In this document: piece after piece, positions 1 to 6,442 of the stretch | Numbering within the stretch: the first letter of the stretch is position 1 | Layout of the letters: the number at the start of each line of letters is the position of its first letter | Assembly (NCBI GenBank): GCA_020349865.1 | Contig: CP070700.1 | Span: 3,682,619-3,705,209 of the forward strand | Length of the DNA stretch: 22,591 nt | From: Desulfobacteraceae bacterium | Lineage (GTDB): Bacteria; Desulfobacterota; DSM-4660; Desulfatiglandales; Desulfatiglandaceae | Direction of reading: 5' to 3' | The notes under the pieces: model-generated | What the model saw: only the letters and a program-made list of their open reading frames with translations | Database searches by the model: none | What the model was told of the DNA's origin: nothing | Position numbers and translations under genes: made by a program

Positions 1-402
1 AAAGTGACTACGATCGAGATGAAAAAGACCAATGTGCCTGAACCGGTTCAGCCCTCATTCAATGAGGTAAACCAGGCCGTTCAGGAAAAAGAAAAAATGA
101 TCTATCAGGCAAGGGAGGCATACAATAAGGTCATTCCTGCGGCAAGAGGAAATGCCGAAAAAACCGTCAGGAAGGCAGAGGGCTATGCCCTTGACCGCGT
201 AAATCGGGCAAAGGGTGATTCCTCAAGATTTCTTGCACTTTACGAGGAATATGCCAAGGCGGAAGATGTAACGCGAAGACGCCTCTATCTGGAAGCCCTC
301 CTGGAGATCTTTCCGAAAATGGGCAATAAGTACATTGTGGACGCTGACCAGAAAAATCTTCTTCCCTTGCTCAACCTTGGGAAATCTGAAGGAGGAAAAT
401 AA
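1..402 (+). CDS. hflK: HflK C-terminal part (5' end outside window)
   Basis: The frame is open from base 1 to the TAA at 400-402, so the gene starts before the window; about 133 residues are visible. They match the end of HflK: a proline-rich PEPVQPSFNEVNQA stretch after the SPFH/band-7 domain, then a charged coiled coil (AYNKVIPAARGNAEKTVRKA), then the conserved TRRRLYLEALLEIF segment and the LPLLNL tail. HflK is a membrane-anchored SPFH-family protein that forms a periplasmic cage with HflC and modulates the FtsH protease. The stop overlaps the start of hflC (TAATG), as expected for a hflK-hflC operon. The internal GTG at base 4 is unlikely to be a start because the homology continues through it. 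The family assignment is firm; the function comes from E. coli. Confidence 0.92.
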   Translation, partial: KVTTIEMKKTNVPEPVQPSFNEVNQAVQEKEKMIYQAREAYNKVIPAARGNAEKTVRKAEGYALDRVNRAKGDSSRFLALYEEYAKAEDVTRRRLYLEALLEIFPKMGNKYIVDADQKNLLPLLNLGKSEGGK

Positions 403-1346
403 TGAAACCAAAAGTCTTGGTCATCCCGATTGCCATTGTCTTGATCGTTCTTTATTCAGCGGCCTATGTCGTGGATGAAACCGAACAGGTGGTCATTACC
501 CAGTTCGGTAGGGCAATCGGTGACCCTAAAACAGAACCCGGCCTTTATTTTAAGATTCCTATTGTTCAGCAGGCAAATTACTTTCCCAAAAACCTTCTGG
601 AATGGGATGGTGATCCTGGCCAGGTTCCTACCCTGGACAAAACATTCATTTATGTAGACACCTTTGCACGATGGAAAATCGTTGATCCATTGAAATTCTT
701 CCAGACGGTTAATAACGTTGTAGGGGCTCTGGCCCGACTGGATGATATCATCGATGCCGCAGTACGCAATTTCATTACTTCCTTTCCCTTAATAGAGACG
801 GTTAGGTGGACCAACCGGGAACTGGATATCGCAGAAGAAGGCGTGGATAAGGTTAAAGAAATCAGTCCATTAGGTGAAGTCGCTATGGGAAGGCAAAAGA
901 TCATCAAGGGAATCCTGGATCAGGCCTACCCCAAGCTGGCTGAATTCGGCATAGAACTGGTCGACGTAAAGATAAAGCGACTCAACTATGTGGAGGAAGT
1001 GCAAAGGACAGTTTATTCAAGAATGATTGCCGAGCGAAAACAGATTGCTGAGAAATTTCGCTCCGAGGGGGAAGGTGAAGCACGCAAGATTGAAGGAGAT
1101 AGGGAAAAAGACCTAAAGGAAATCACATCCGAGGCCTACAGAAAGGCCCAGGAAATAAAGGGGAAAGCAGACGCCAAAGCCACCCTGGTATACGCCCAGG
1201 CCTATAACAGAGATCCGGATTTTTATTCCTTTTTGCAAACTCTGGATATCTACAAAAAAACCATGGACAAGAACAGCGCTCTTGTCCTCTCCACGGACTC
1301 GGATTTTCTGAGATACTTTAAGAGCCTAAAAGAAAGATCGGATTGA
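402..1346 (+). CDS. hflC: HflC, FtsH protease modulator subunit
   Basis: This 314-residue protein has an N-terminal signal-anchor (VLVIPIAIVLIVLYSAAYVV, about residues 5-24) followed by an SPFH/band-7 domain beginning VDETEQVVITQFGRAIG. A long charged helix rich in E, K and R follows (about residues 205-260, including EGEGEARKIEGDREKDLKEI), then the AYNRDPDFYSFLQTLDIYKK and STDSDFLRYF segments typical of HflC. Its length is normal for the family. The ATG overlaps the hflK stop by one base, so the two are translationally coupled. The product should assemble with HflK around FtsH in the inner membrane and restrict its access to membrane substrates. The ACT-domain gene follows within 20 bases. 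Recognition is by motif, without a database search. Confidence 0.94.
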   Translation: MKPKVLVIPIAIVLIVLYSAAYVVDETEQVVITQFGRAIGDPKTEPGLYFKIPIVQQANYFPKNLLEWDGDPGQVPTLDKTFIYVDTFARWKIVDPLKFFQTVNNVVGALARLDDIIDAAVRNFITSFPLIETVRWTNRELDIAEEGVDKVKEISPLGEVAMGRQKIIKGILDQAYPKLAEFGIELVDVKIKRLNYVEEVQRTVYSRMIAERKQIAEKFRSEGEGEARKIEGDREKDLKEITSEAYRKAQEIKGKADAKATLVYAQAYNRDPDFYSFLQTLDIYKKTMDKNSALVLSTDSDFLRYFKSLKERSD

Positions 1347-1363
1347 GAGTCAGGAGTGATAAA

Positions 1364-1858
1364 ATGGTAAGAACAGAGATATCCCTTTTTCTTAAAAACG
1401 TGCCTGGTGAACTGGGGAGGCTCTCAACAACGCTGGCAGAAGCAGGCATTAACATCGACGCTCTAACGATTCAGGATGCCTCTGAGTATGTCCAGGGCCT
1501 TTTCAAGGCGCGAGGAAAGTCTCTTAAAAGAATTGCACCGGCCGCGACCTATGGCTCCATGAAGAAGGATTCTGCTGATTATGCCTTGATCCGTCTTCTG
1601 GTTGCCAATACGGACAAGGCAATTGACCTATTGTCTAAAGGGGAATATGTCTTTGACATCATGCCTGTTATAGCATTGGAGATCGATAACAAGCCAGGCA
1701 CCCTCGCAAAAATGGCAAAGAAATTTGGCGAGGAAGGCATTAATATCAGCTATGTGTATGGGTCGGCCCTCCCTAAGGGAAAGAAATCCCTTTTCGTGTT
1801 TTGCCCCGAAGATATTGATCTTGCAGCCAGGATTTTTGAGGATAAGCCTGGGGATTAA
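1364..1858 (+). CDS. Tandem ACT-domain protein
   Basis: The protein has about 164 residues. It contains an N-terminal ACT domain (TEISLFLKNVPGELGRLSTT, then AGINIDALTI) and a second ACT domain (ALEIDNKPGTLAKMAKKFGE, then GINISYVYG). There is no catalytic domain, so it is a stand-alone ligand-binding protein, probably an amino-acid sensor or regulator; the ligand cannot be read from sequence. I chose the ATG at 1364 because AGGAG at 1352-1356 lies just upstream. An upstream in-frame TTG at 1343 would add seven residues and overlap the hflC stop. It may be co-transcribed with hflKC. Its TAA (1856-1858) directly abuts the recJ stop on the other strand. Confidence 0.85.
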   Translation: MVRTEISLFLKNVPGELGRLSTTLAEAGINIDALTIQDASEYVQGLFKARGKSLKRIAPAATYGSMKKDSADYALIRLLVANTDKAIDLLSKGEYVFDIMPVIALEIDNKPGTLAKMAKKFGEEGINISYVYGSALPKGKKSLFVFCPEDIDLAARIFEDKPGD

Positions 1859-3610
1859 TTAATCGGTCTTTTCAAGATCAATAATTCTAAGCTGAATTCT
1901 ATCATATCCCTCCCAGCGATTGAACTCGGGGCTGAAGACCATATTGATGGTCTTGCCAGCTATTACATTTTTGCCAGCAAGACCGAAGCCAATCGCTTCA
2001 AAGCTCTTCCCTTGCTGTCTTACCCTTATTTTCAGGTGATGCTCTCCCACAATCCAGGTTCCTTGAACTTCCAGTGACCGGGCACAAAAAAGAGGTTCAG
2101 GGTTTCCCTCTCCAAATGGGCATAATGCCTTTATCTGACTGATCATTTCATGAGTTATGTCATTAAAGGAAATCTCAGTGTCAACCTCAATGGCTGGAAC
2201 CAGATCTTCATCACCAAGCGCTTCTCTGGCAAGGTCTTCAAGTTCTGTTCTTAGGATATCAAGGTTATTAGCCTTCAAGGTAAACCCGGCTGCATGGGCA
2301 TGTCCTCCGAACTTCTCAAAATGATGACCGAGCCGACCCAAGGCCTGGAAGATATTGAAACCATCTATGCTTCTTCCAGATCCCACGGCCATGTCGTCAT
2401 GAATGTTAAAGATAAATGAGGGGCGGTGGTATTTTTCCACAAGCCTTGATGCCACAATGCCTAAAACCCCTTTATGCCAATCTTCCCCTGCGAAAACCAG
2501 GGTTTTAAAGTTCTTAATCCCGTCCGTAGCTTTTATCATATCTTCTATCCGTTCAAGGATATCTCTTTCCGTACCCTGACGTTGGTTATTCGCAATATCC
2601 AGTCTTAGGGCAAAGTCCCTTGCCGGTTGTGGTTCTTTAACCGTAAGGATCTTCAGGCCTATTTCAGGATCGTTCATCCTTCCAGGGGCATTCAGACGCG
2701 GGGCAAGCCTAAAGGCCAGATCATCCGCCGTTATATTTGAAGTTCCAGTGTTCGCAACCTCCATCATTGCATTAAGGCCTGGCCATCGTGACCTGGCCAT
2801 TATGCCTATTCCACTATTAACAAGCATGCGATTCTGACCAAGCAGTGGCACACGATCCGCCACAGTCCCCAGGGCCACCAAATCCAGATACTCCCTCAAA
2901 TCAGGCTCGGGTTTCGCTTCAAACCAACCTCTTTCTCGTAACCCAGCCCTAAGGGCAACAGCCAAAAAAAAAGCCAACCCTACACCCGCAAGATCTTTAA
3001 ACGGAAATGGGCAGTCTGCTTGGTGGGGATTTACGACCGGCCATTCAGCCTCAAATCCTAAAGGTACCTGATGGTGGTCAGTGACAACGACCTTCATTCC
3101 AAGATTTCTTGCAAATGCGATTTCCCTTTTATTTGAGGTGCCGCAATCTACTGTTATAATGAGATTTGTTCCGCTCCTTGCAATCTTTTCCAATGCCTCC
3201 CTGTTCAAGCCGTAACCCTCTTGTAACCGGTTTGGGATATAGTATGATGCTGGGGTGCCAATACTTGAAAAGAAGTTCAACAAAAGGGCCGTCGCGGTTA
3301 GCCCGTCAGCATCGTAGTCTCCATATATGGTGATTTTTTCCTTATTCTCGATGGACTTGAGGATTGTTGCTATGGCCTCATCCATACCCTTCATAATCAT
3401 GGGATCAGCCATATCGGCTAATTGCGGACGCATAAAAGAACGAACCGATTCCCTGTCTGAAATTCCGCGGTTGATTAACAGTTGAGCTTGTAAGGGAGTC
3501 AGGTCAACTTCACTGGAAAGCTGGGAGGCCAGAGGAGTTGGCTGCCAATGCGAGGCATGAGCAGGCAGTGAGGGGGTTTTTAACTTCCAGACCTTATCCG
3601 GGGGTGCCAT
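1859..3610 (-). CDS. recJ: Single-stranded-DNA-specific 5'-3' exonuclease RecJ
   Basis: The 583-residue product is close to the usual RecJ length. DHH-family motif I is YGDYDADGLTATAL (residues 96-109; D98, D100, D102). Motif II is around TVDCGTS (D155), and the signature TDHHQVP is at 177-183. A further motif, GTVADRVPL, lies near 248-256. The DHHA1 part has SGRS (411-414) and GGHAHAAGF (435-443). A C-terminal OB-fold-like region follows. RecJ degrades 5' single-stranded tails in recombination, mismatch and excision repair. It is the last gene of a minus-strand run (zinc ribbon, queD, kdsB, recJ). A 164-base spacer containing a heptamer repeat separates it from kdsB, and there is no convincing Shine-Dalgarno at the ATG. 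All catalytic acidic residues I can recognise are present. Confidence 0.96.
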   Translation of the reverse strand: MAPPDKVWKLKTPSLPAHASHWQPTPLASQLSSEVDLTPLQAQLLINRGISDRESVRSFMRPQLADMADPMIMKGMDEAIATILKSIENKEKITIYGDYDADGLTATALLLNFFSSIGTPASYYIPNRLQEGYGLNREALEKIARSGTNLIITVDCGTSNKREIAFARNLGMKVVVTDHHQVPLGFEAEWPVVNPHQADCPFPFKDLAGVGLAFFLAVALRAGLRERGWFEAKPEPDLREYLDLVALGTVADRVPLLGQNRMLVNSGIGIMARSRWPGLNAMMEVANTGTSNITADDLAFRLAPRLNAPGRMNDPEIGLKILTVKEPQPARDFALRLDIANNQRQGTERDILERIEDMIKATDGIKNFKTLVFAGEDWHKGVLGIVASRLVEKYHRPSFIFNIHDDMAVGSGRSIDGFNIFQALGRLGHHFEKFGGHAHAAGFTLKANNLDILRTELEDLAREALGDEDLVPAIEVDTEISFNDITHEMISQIKALCPFGEGNPEPLFCARSLEVQGTWIVGEHHLKIRVRQQGKSFEAIGFGLAGKNVIAGKTINMVFSPEFNRWEGYDRIQLRIIDLEKTD

Positions 3611-3691
3611 TTAATGTTTAAGAAAACCTGAATAGTTGTTATAAAGCAATCTCACTTGTTTGTTATTTCCCTTTCTTCCAATTGGCGATTT

Positions 3692-3752
3692 TCGATTGTC
3701 GATTGATGATTGAAAGAGATTCTACACAATCGTCAATAGTCAATAGTCAATC
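3692..3752. repeat. Heptamer-based imperfect inverted repeat between kdsB and recJ
   Basis: The left arm consists of three seven-base units, TCGATTG, TCGATTG, ATGATTG (3692-3712). The right arm is CGTCAAT, AGTCAAT, AGTCAAT (3731-3751), nearly its reverse complement. The spacer is about 18 bases. Read as RNA it could fold into a long imperfect hairpin within the recJ leader. It resembles short ATTGAC-rich intergenic repeats seen in other genomes, but copy number cannot be judged from one window. Confidence 0.7.
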
Positions 3753-3774
3753 CTTCGGAGCCCGAATCGGAATA

Positions 3775-4509
3775 TTATCTCATAAGATTTTTTTCGACCT
3801 TCCTAATGTCTTCCGGGACATCAACCTCTATGGAATTGTAAGGGGTTTCCAAAACCTTAATCTTGAACCCATGCTCGAGCGCTCTTAATTGTTCCAGCTT
3901 TTCCGCCACTTCTAATACTCCTTCGGGTAAGCGAGTGAATTGAAGTAAAAACTCCATCCGGAAGCAATAGAAGCCGAGATGTTTATAATGGGCCTGATTG
4001 GATTTTTCATCGCGAAAAAATGGCAGTGGATAACGCGAAAAATAGAGGGCAAAATCCTGTCTGTCTGTAACAACCTTTACGTGATTTGGGTTTTCAATAT
4101 CTTTTGTATCATCAATCTTCCACTTCAGGGTCGTCATGTTAATGGACCTGTCTTTTAAAAGCGGCATGACCAGTTGGGAGACAGTTGACGGATGGAATAA
4201 GGGCTGATCCCCCTGGATATTTACAATGAGATCCTCTTTTTTCACACCTAACTTCATTGCCGCCTCGCTTATGCGGTCTGTGCCGGATCGATGTTCCTTT
4301 CTGGTCATCACGGCCTTACCACCGAATTCAAGGACGCACGCCGAAATCCGTTCGTCGTCCGTGGCCACGCAGACCTCGGCAACTTCAGGGCATGAAGTGG
4401 CTCTTTCATACACATGCTGAATCATTGGTTTTCCGGCAATCCGTGCAAGAGGCTTACCCGGAAAACGAGCAGACTGGTATCTGGCTGGTATAAGGGCAAA
4501 AATTTTCAT
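3775..4509 (-). CDS. kdsB: 3-deoxy-manno-octulosonate cytidylyltransferase (CMP-KDO synthetase)
   Basis: The 244-residue protein starts MKIFALIPARYQSARFPGKP, the nucleotide-binding signature of the KdsB family (family form PARxxSxRxPGKPL). It also carries VATDDERI (about 48-55), HRSGTDRI (73-80) and the metal-binding VNIQGDQP (96-103, D101). Length and motifs are complete. The enzyme activates KDO with CTP for the LPS inner core, so the host should have a KDO-containing outer membrane. It lies 30 bases downstream of queD and is probably co-transcribed with it. There is no clear Shine-Dalgarno before the ATG, so coupling to queD translation is likely. No other kds or waa gene is in view. Confidence 0.97.
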   Translation of the reverse strand: MKIFALIPARYQSARFPGKPLARIAGKPMIQHVYERATSCPEVAEVCVATDDERISACVLEFGGKAVMTRKEHRSGTDRISEAAMKLGVKKEDLIVNIQGDQPLFHPSTVSQLVMPLLKDRSINMTTLKWKIDDTKDIENPNHVKVVTDRQDFALYFSRYPLPFFRDEKSNQAHYKHLGFYCFRMEFLLQFTRLPEGVLEVAEKLEQLRALEHGFKIKVLETPYNSIEVDVPEDIRKVEKNLMR

Positions 4510-4539
4510 GGTGAGTTATGAAACACTGCACGACCAAAA

Positions 4540-4911
4540 TCAAGGTTCCAGATAGCTGGCACAGGCAGTTTCCGATTCCCAGGCTGTCACTTTGGTGACT
4601 TTTAATTTCTTGCTGTCCAGTTTCCTGGAAAGCGACTCAAAGATGTGGTGGGCAATGTTTTCCGAGGACGGATTTTGAGTTTTAAACGCATCCAGCTCAT
4701 TAAGGAACTTATGGTCCAGTTCATCCAAGGCGCTTTTGGTTGCCTCCTTAATCAGCCTGAAATCCATCAGCAGGCCATCCTTCCCCGGTTCCTCGCCCGT
4801 AACATATACCTCTATTTTCCAATTGTGCCCGTGCAGGTTTTCACATCCGCCCTCGAATCCCCTTAGTTGATGGGCAGCTGCAAACTGGGAAACAATCTTC
4901 AATTCATACAT
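4540..4911 (-). CDS. queD: 6-carboxy-5,6,7,8-tetrahydropterin synthase (QueD/PTPS family)
   Basis: The 123-residue protein has the PTPS-family zinc ligands H14 (AAAHQL) and H27/H29 (NLHGHNW), a catalytic-type Cys at 23 (GGCENLHGH), the D66-H67 pair (LDELDHKFLN) and E112 in the C-terminal WESETACASY. Cys, LHGHN and small size fit QueD of queuosine synthesis, which converts dihydroneopterin triphosphate to 6-carboxytetrahydropterin, better than eukaryotic-type PTPS. AAGGA lies about ten bases before the ATG. The neighbours are zinc-ribbon and kdsB genes; queC, queE and queF are not in this window, so the pathway must be completed elsewhere. Confidence 0.93.
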   Translation of the reverse strand: MYELKIVSQFAAAHQLRGFEGGCENLHGHNWKIEVYVTGEEPGKDGLLMDFRLIKEATKSALDELDHKFLNELDAFKTQNPSSENIAHHIFESLSRKLDSKKLKVTKVTAWESETACASYLEP

Positions 4912-4932
4912 AATGCTTTTTTCCTTAACTGC

Positions 4933-5199
4933 CTACATTTCCTGCTGTTTTTCATCATCTTCAGGTCTCTTTCCGCATTCTGTACACCTTCCGTCAACGA
5001 CTATACCTGTGCAGGTGCCATCAGGACAAAGGATTCTGTCTTCAAGATCAAATCCATTGTCATCGTCAAAGGTGTCCTCGGTCTCCTGGACCAGAGAAAC
5101 CCCGCATTCAATACAGAACTTGGCTTCCTCAGGACTTACCGAACTACACTGCGGGCAAGTAATTCCCGGTATTTCTTTATCACAATGTGGACATTTCAC
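4933..5199 (-). CDS. Small double zinc-ribbon protein
   Basis: This is an 88-residue cytoplasmic-type protein with three or four CxxC or near-CxxC elements: CPHC (3-6), CPQC (15-18), CIEC (29-32) and a C-terminal CTECGK. The N-terminal part resembles zinc-ribbon domains found in many uncharacterised bacterial proteins. An acidic linker (ETEDTFDDDNGFDLED) separates the two halves. The start is GTG at 5199, supported by GGAGG about nine bases upstream; no ATG is possible without losing the first CxxC. It is probably the first gene of the queD-kdsB-recJ run, 21 bases before queD. Its function is unknown; metal binding is inferred from the cysteines. Confidence 0.75.
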   Translation of the reverse strand: MKCPHCDKEIPGITCPQCSSVSPEEAKFCIECGVSLVQETEDTFDDDNGFDLEDRILCPDGTCTGIVVDGRCTECGKRPEDDEKQQEM

Positions 5200-5417
5200 T
5201 GCTCACAACCTCCTCTCTCCTCTTCACCTTGTTTGTTGTTTCTTGCACAAACTGATTATGACTGGGATCATAAGTCATATTCTCACCGTTATGTTTTTAA
5301 AAACCCTCCGAAAACACCCACTGTTTAAATGATAATGGGTGCTTTGTCAATTAAGGATCTATGGAAAAAGGCACAAAAGAGTTATCAAAAAAAGGTAAAA
5401 AATTAGAGAACTGAGGA

Positions 5418-5468
5418 TTGAAGGACGCCTTCAAGGCACCGGCGTTTTTACAATGCGCGGCCGGTGCC
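5418..5468. other. Two back-to-back perfect hairpins
   Basis: TTGAAGG-ACG-CCTTCAA (5418-5434) is followed immediately by GGCACCGGC (5435-5443) and its exact reverse complement GCCGGTGCC (5460-5468) around a 16-base loop. No T-run follows on either strand, so a simple intrinsic terminator is not supported. It sits downstream of the FmdB-like gene and upstream of the zinc-ribbon gene. The surrounding stretch 5200-5491 otherwise shows no gene. Confidence 0.6.
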
Positions 5469-5491
5469 TGGGGAGAGGATTTAAATGGGAA

Positions 5492-5656
5492 TTAGCTCTT
5501 TTTCGAGGTTATGGCCTGAAAGGAGGTAATCTGTTGTTTTACTTTTACACTTTTGCACTTTGGGCACCGCGGTTTCTTCTTTTCATATTCGGCAATTGTC
5601 ATCATTATTGAAAAAGATTTTTTGCATTTCTCACAAAGGAACTCGTATGTTGGCAT
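5492..5656 (-). CDS. FmdB-family small zinc-ribbon protein
   Basis: This is a 54-residue protein. The start MPTYEFLCEKCKKSFS is the FmdB/CxxC_CxxC_SSSS pattern, which typically begins MPxYEFxCxxCGxxFE. A second CPKC lies at 31-34, so four cysteines can bind zinc. The gene has a strong AGGAGG upstream of the ATG and a near-consensus promoter at 5706-5733. FmdB was first described as a putative regulator of formamidase genes; most family members have no proven function. The C-terminal tail is short and lacks the serine-rich end of some members. It is too short for many ORF callers, but the Shine-Dalgarno, promoter and motif together make it convincing. Confidence 0.8.
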   Translation of the reverse strand: MPTYEFLCEKCKKSFSIMMTIAEYEKKKPRCPKCKSVKVKQQITSFQAITSKKS

Positions 5657-5705
5657 GGTAAACCTCCTTTTTCATATAAGACTTCAATAGTTCAAATATA
5701 CAAAA

Positions 5706-5733
5706 ATGATACGATTCCTCGTAGCGTTGTCAA
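5706..5733 (-). promoter_or_regulatory. Sigma-70-type promoter for the FmdB-like gene
   Basis: On the minus strand TTGACA (5728-5733) is followed by a 16-base spacer and TATCAT (5706-5711). It overlaps the last codons of the HAD gene and would start transcription near 5699, about 40 bases before the ATG. A 6/6 -35 box and a 5/6 -10 box make it the best promoter match in the window. Confidence 0.6.
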
Positions 5734-6338
5734 GAGTTTTTCCCGTTCCATTGAATCAAGGCCTCAATTTCATGCCAATCCTTGACCGTTTGAAAAGGAT
5801 GAGGCTTTCGGTTCCAGGGTTGCTCAAAAACGATTGGGGTAATCGATGTTTTTTCTAACAGATAGCACGTTTCCAGCCGATCTTCAACAAAATACCTGAT
5901 CCCGTGCTTCAAGAGAACCGGGAGTTTTTCCTCGTGGGTACTTGTAGCCTCAAGGCGTATGACGCTCATATCTGGCACGGGAAGGTATTGCTGAATCCAC
6001 TGGAGGATAGATTCCCTTTCCGGCCTGGCCGTAACAAAGAGGAGCGGGCCAGTCTGTGAAAGTCTGGATAACACATCCACTGCACCAAAAACCGGTTGTA
6101 TCCCCATTGCAAGCGGATTATCCAGTATCATCTGAATAATCTCATGGCTGGTCTTTTCGTCAATATCAATGACCTGCCGGAAATCATATTCGGTAATGTC
6201 CTCATATTCTAATTGAATGCCATAGTGCTCTCTGGCCGTTTCAACGAAAGTTCTGAATGTATCGGCAAAAACACCATCAACATCAAATGCCAATTCATAG
6301 GGAGGTATTTTCCCTGATTTTTCAGGTTTTCTTTTCAT
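5730..6338 (-). CDS. HAD-superfamily phosphatase (5'-nucleotidase-like)
   Basis: From the ATG at 6338 the protein has 202 residues. HAD motif I is FDVDGVFADT (nucleophile D19, acid/base D21). Motif II is LFVTARPERE with the conserved Thr. A C-terminal motif lies in YFVEDRLETC, with the acidic pair E-D before R. The helical cap between motifs I and II (residues 25-85) fits type-C1 HAD proteins related to deoxyribonucleotidases. The substrate is unknown. The frame also opens at ATG 6437, five bases after the kinase stop, giving an extra 33 residues beginning MRIVDCRILL; that extension does not look like a HAD N-terminus and neither start has a strong Shine-Dalgarno. The tight spacing suggests co-transcription with the histidine kinase. 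Confidence 0.78.
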   Translation of the reverse strand: MKRKPEKSGKIPPYELAFDVDGVFADTFRTFVETAREHYGIQLEYEDITEYDFRQVIDIDEKTSHEIIQMILDNPLAMGIQPVFGAVDVLSRLSQTGPLLFVTARPERESILQWIQQYLPVPDMSVIRLEATSTHEEKLPVLLKHGIRYFVEDRLETCYLLEKTSITPIVFEQPWNRKPHPFQTVKDWHEIEALIQWNGKNS

Positions 6339-6442
6339 AGCCCATCCAAAATTGACTGCGGTAAACGAGCGTCTCTCAACCCCCAGGCAGGATTCGGGGT
6401 AAGTATTCAACAAAATGCGACAATCTACTATACGCATGCTGA

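Noticed and set aside
3682..3888. 68-codon plus-strand frame between recJ and kdsB
   Set aside because: It runs through the heptamer repeat and into antisense kdsB; no ribosome-binding site or domain.
4867..5332. Overlapping plus-strand frames of 139-153 codons over the zinc-ribbon gene
   Set aside because: The minus strand here encodes clear CxxC zinc-ribbon motifs with a good ribosome-binding site; the plus frames are the shadow of that gene plus non-coding DNA.
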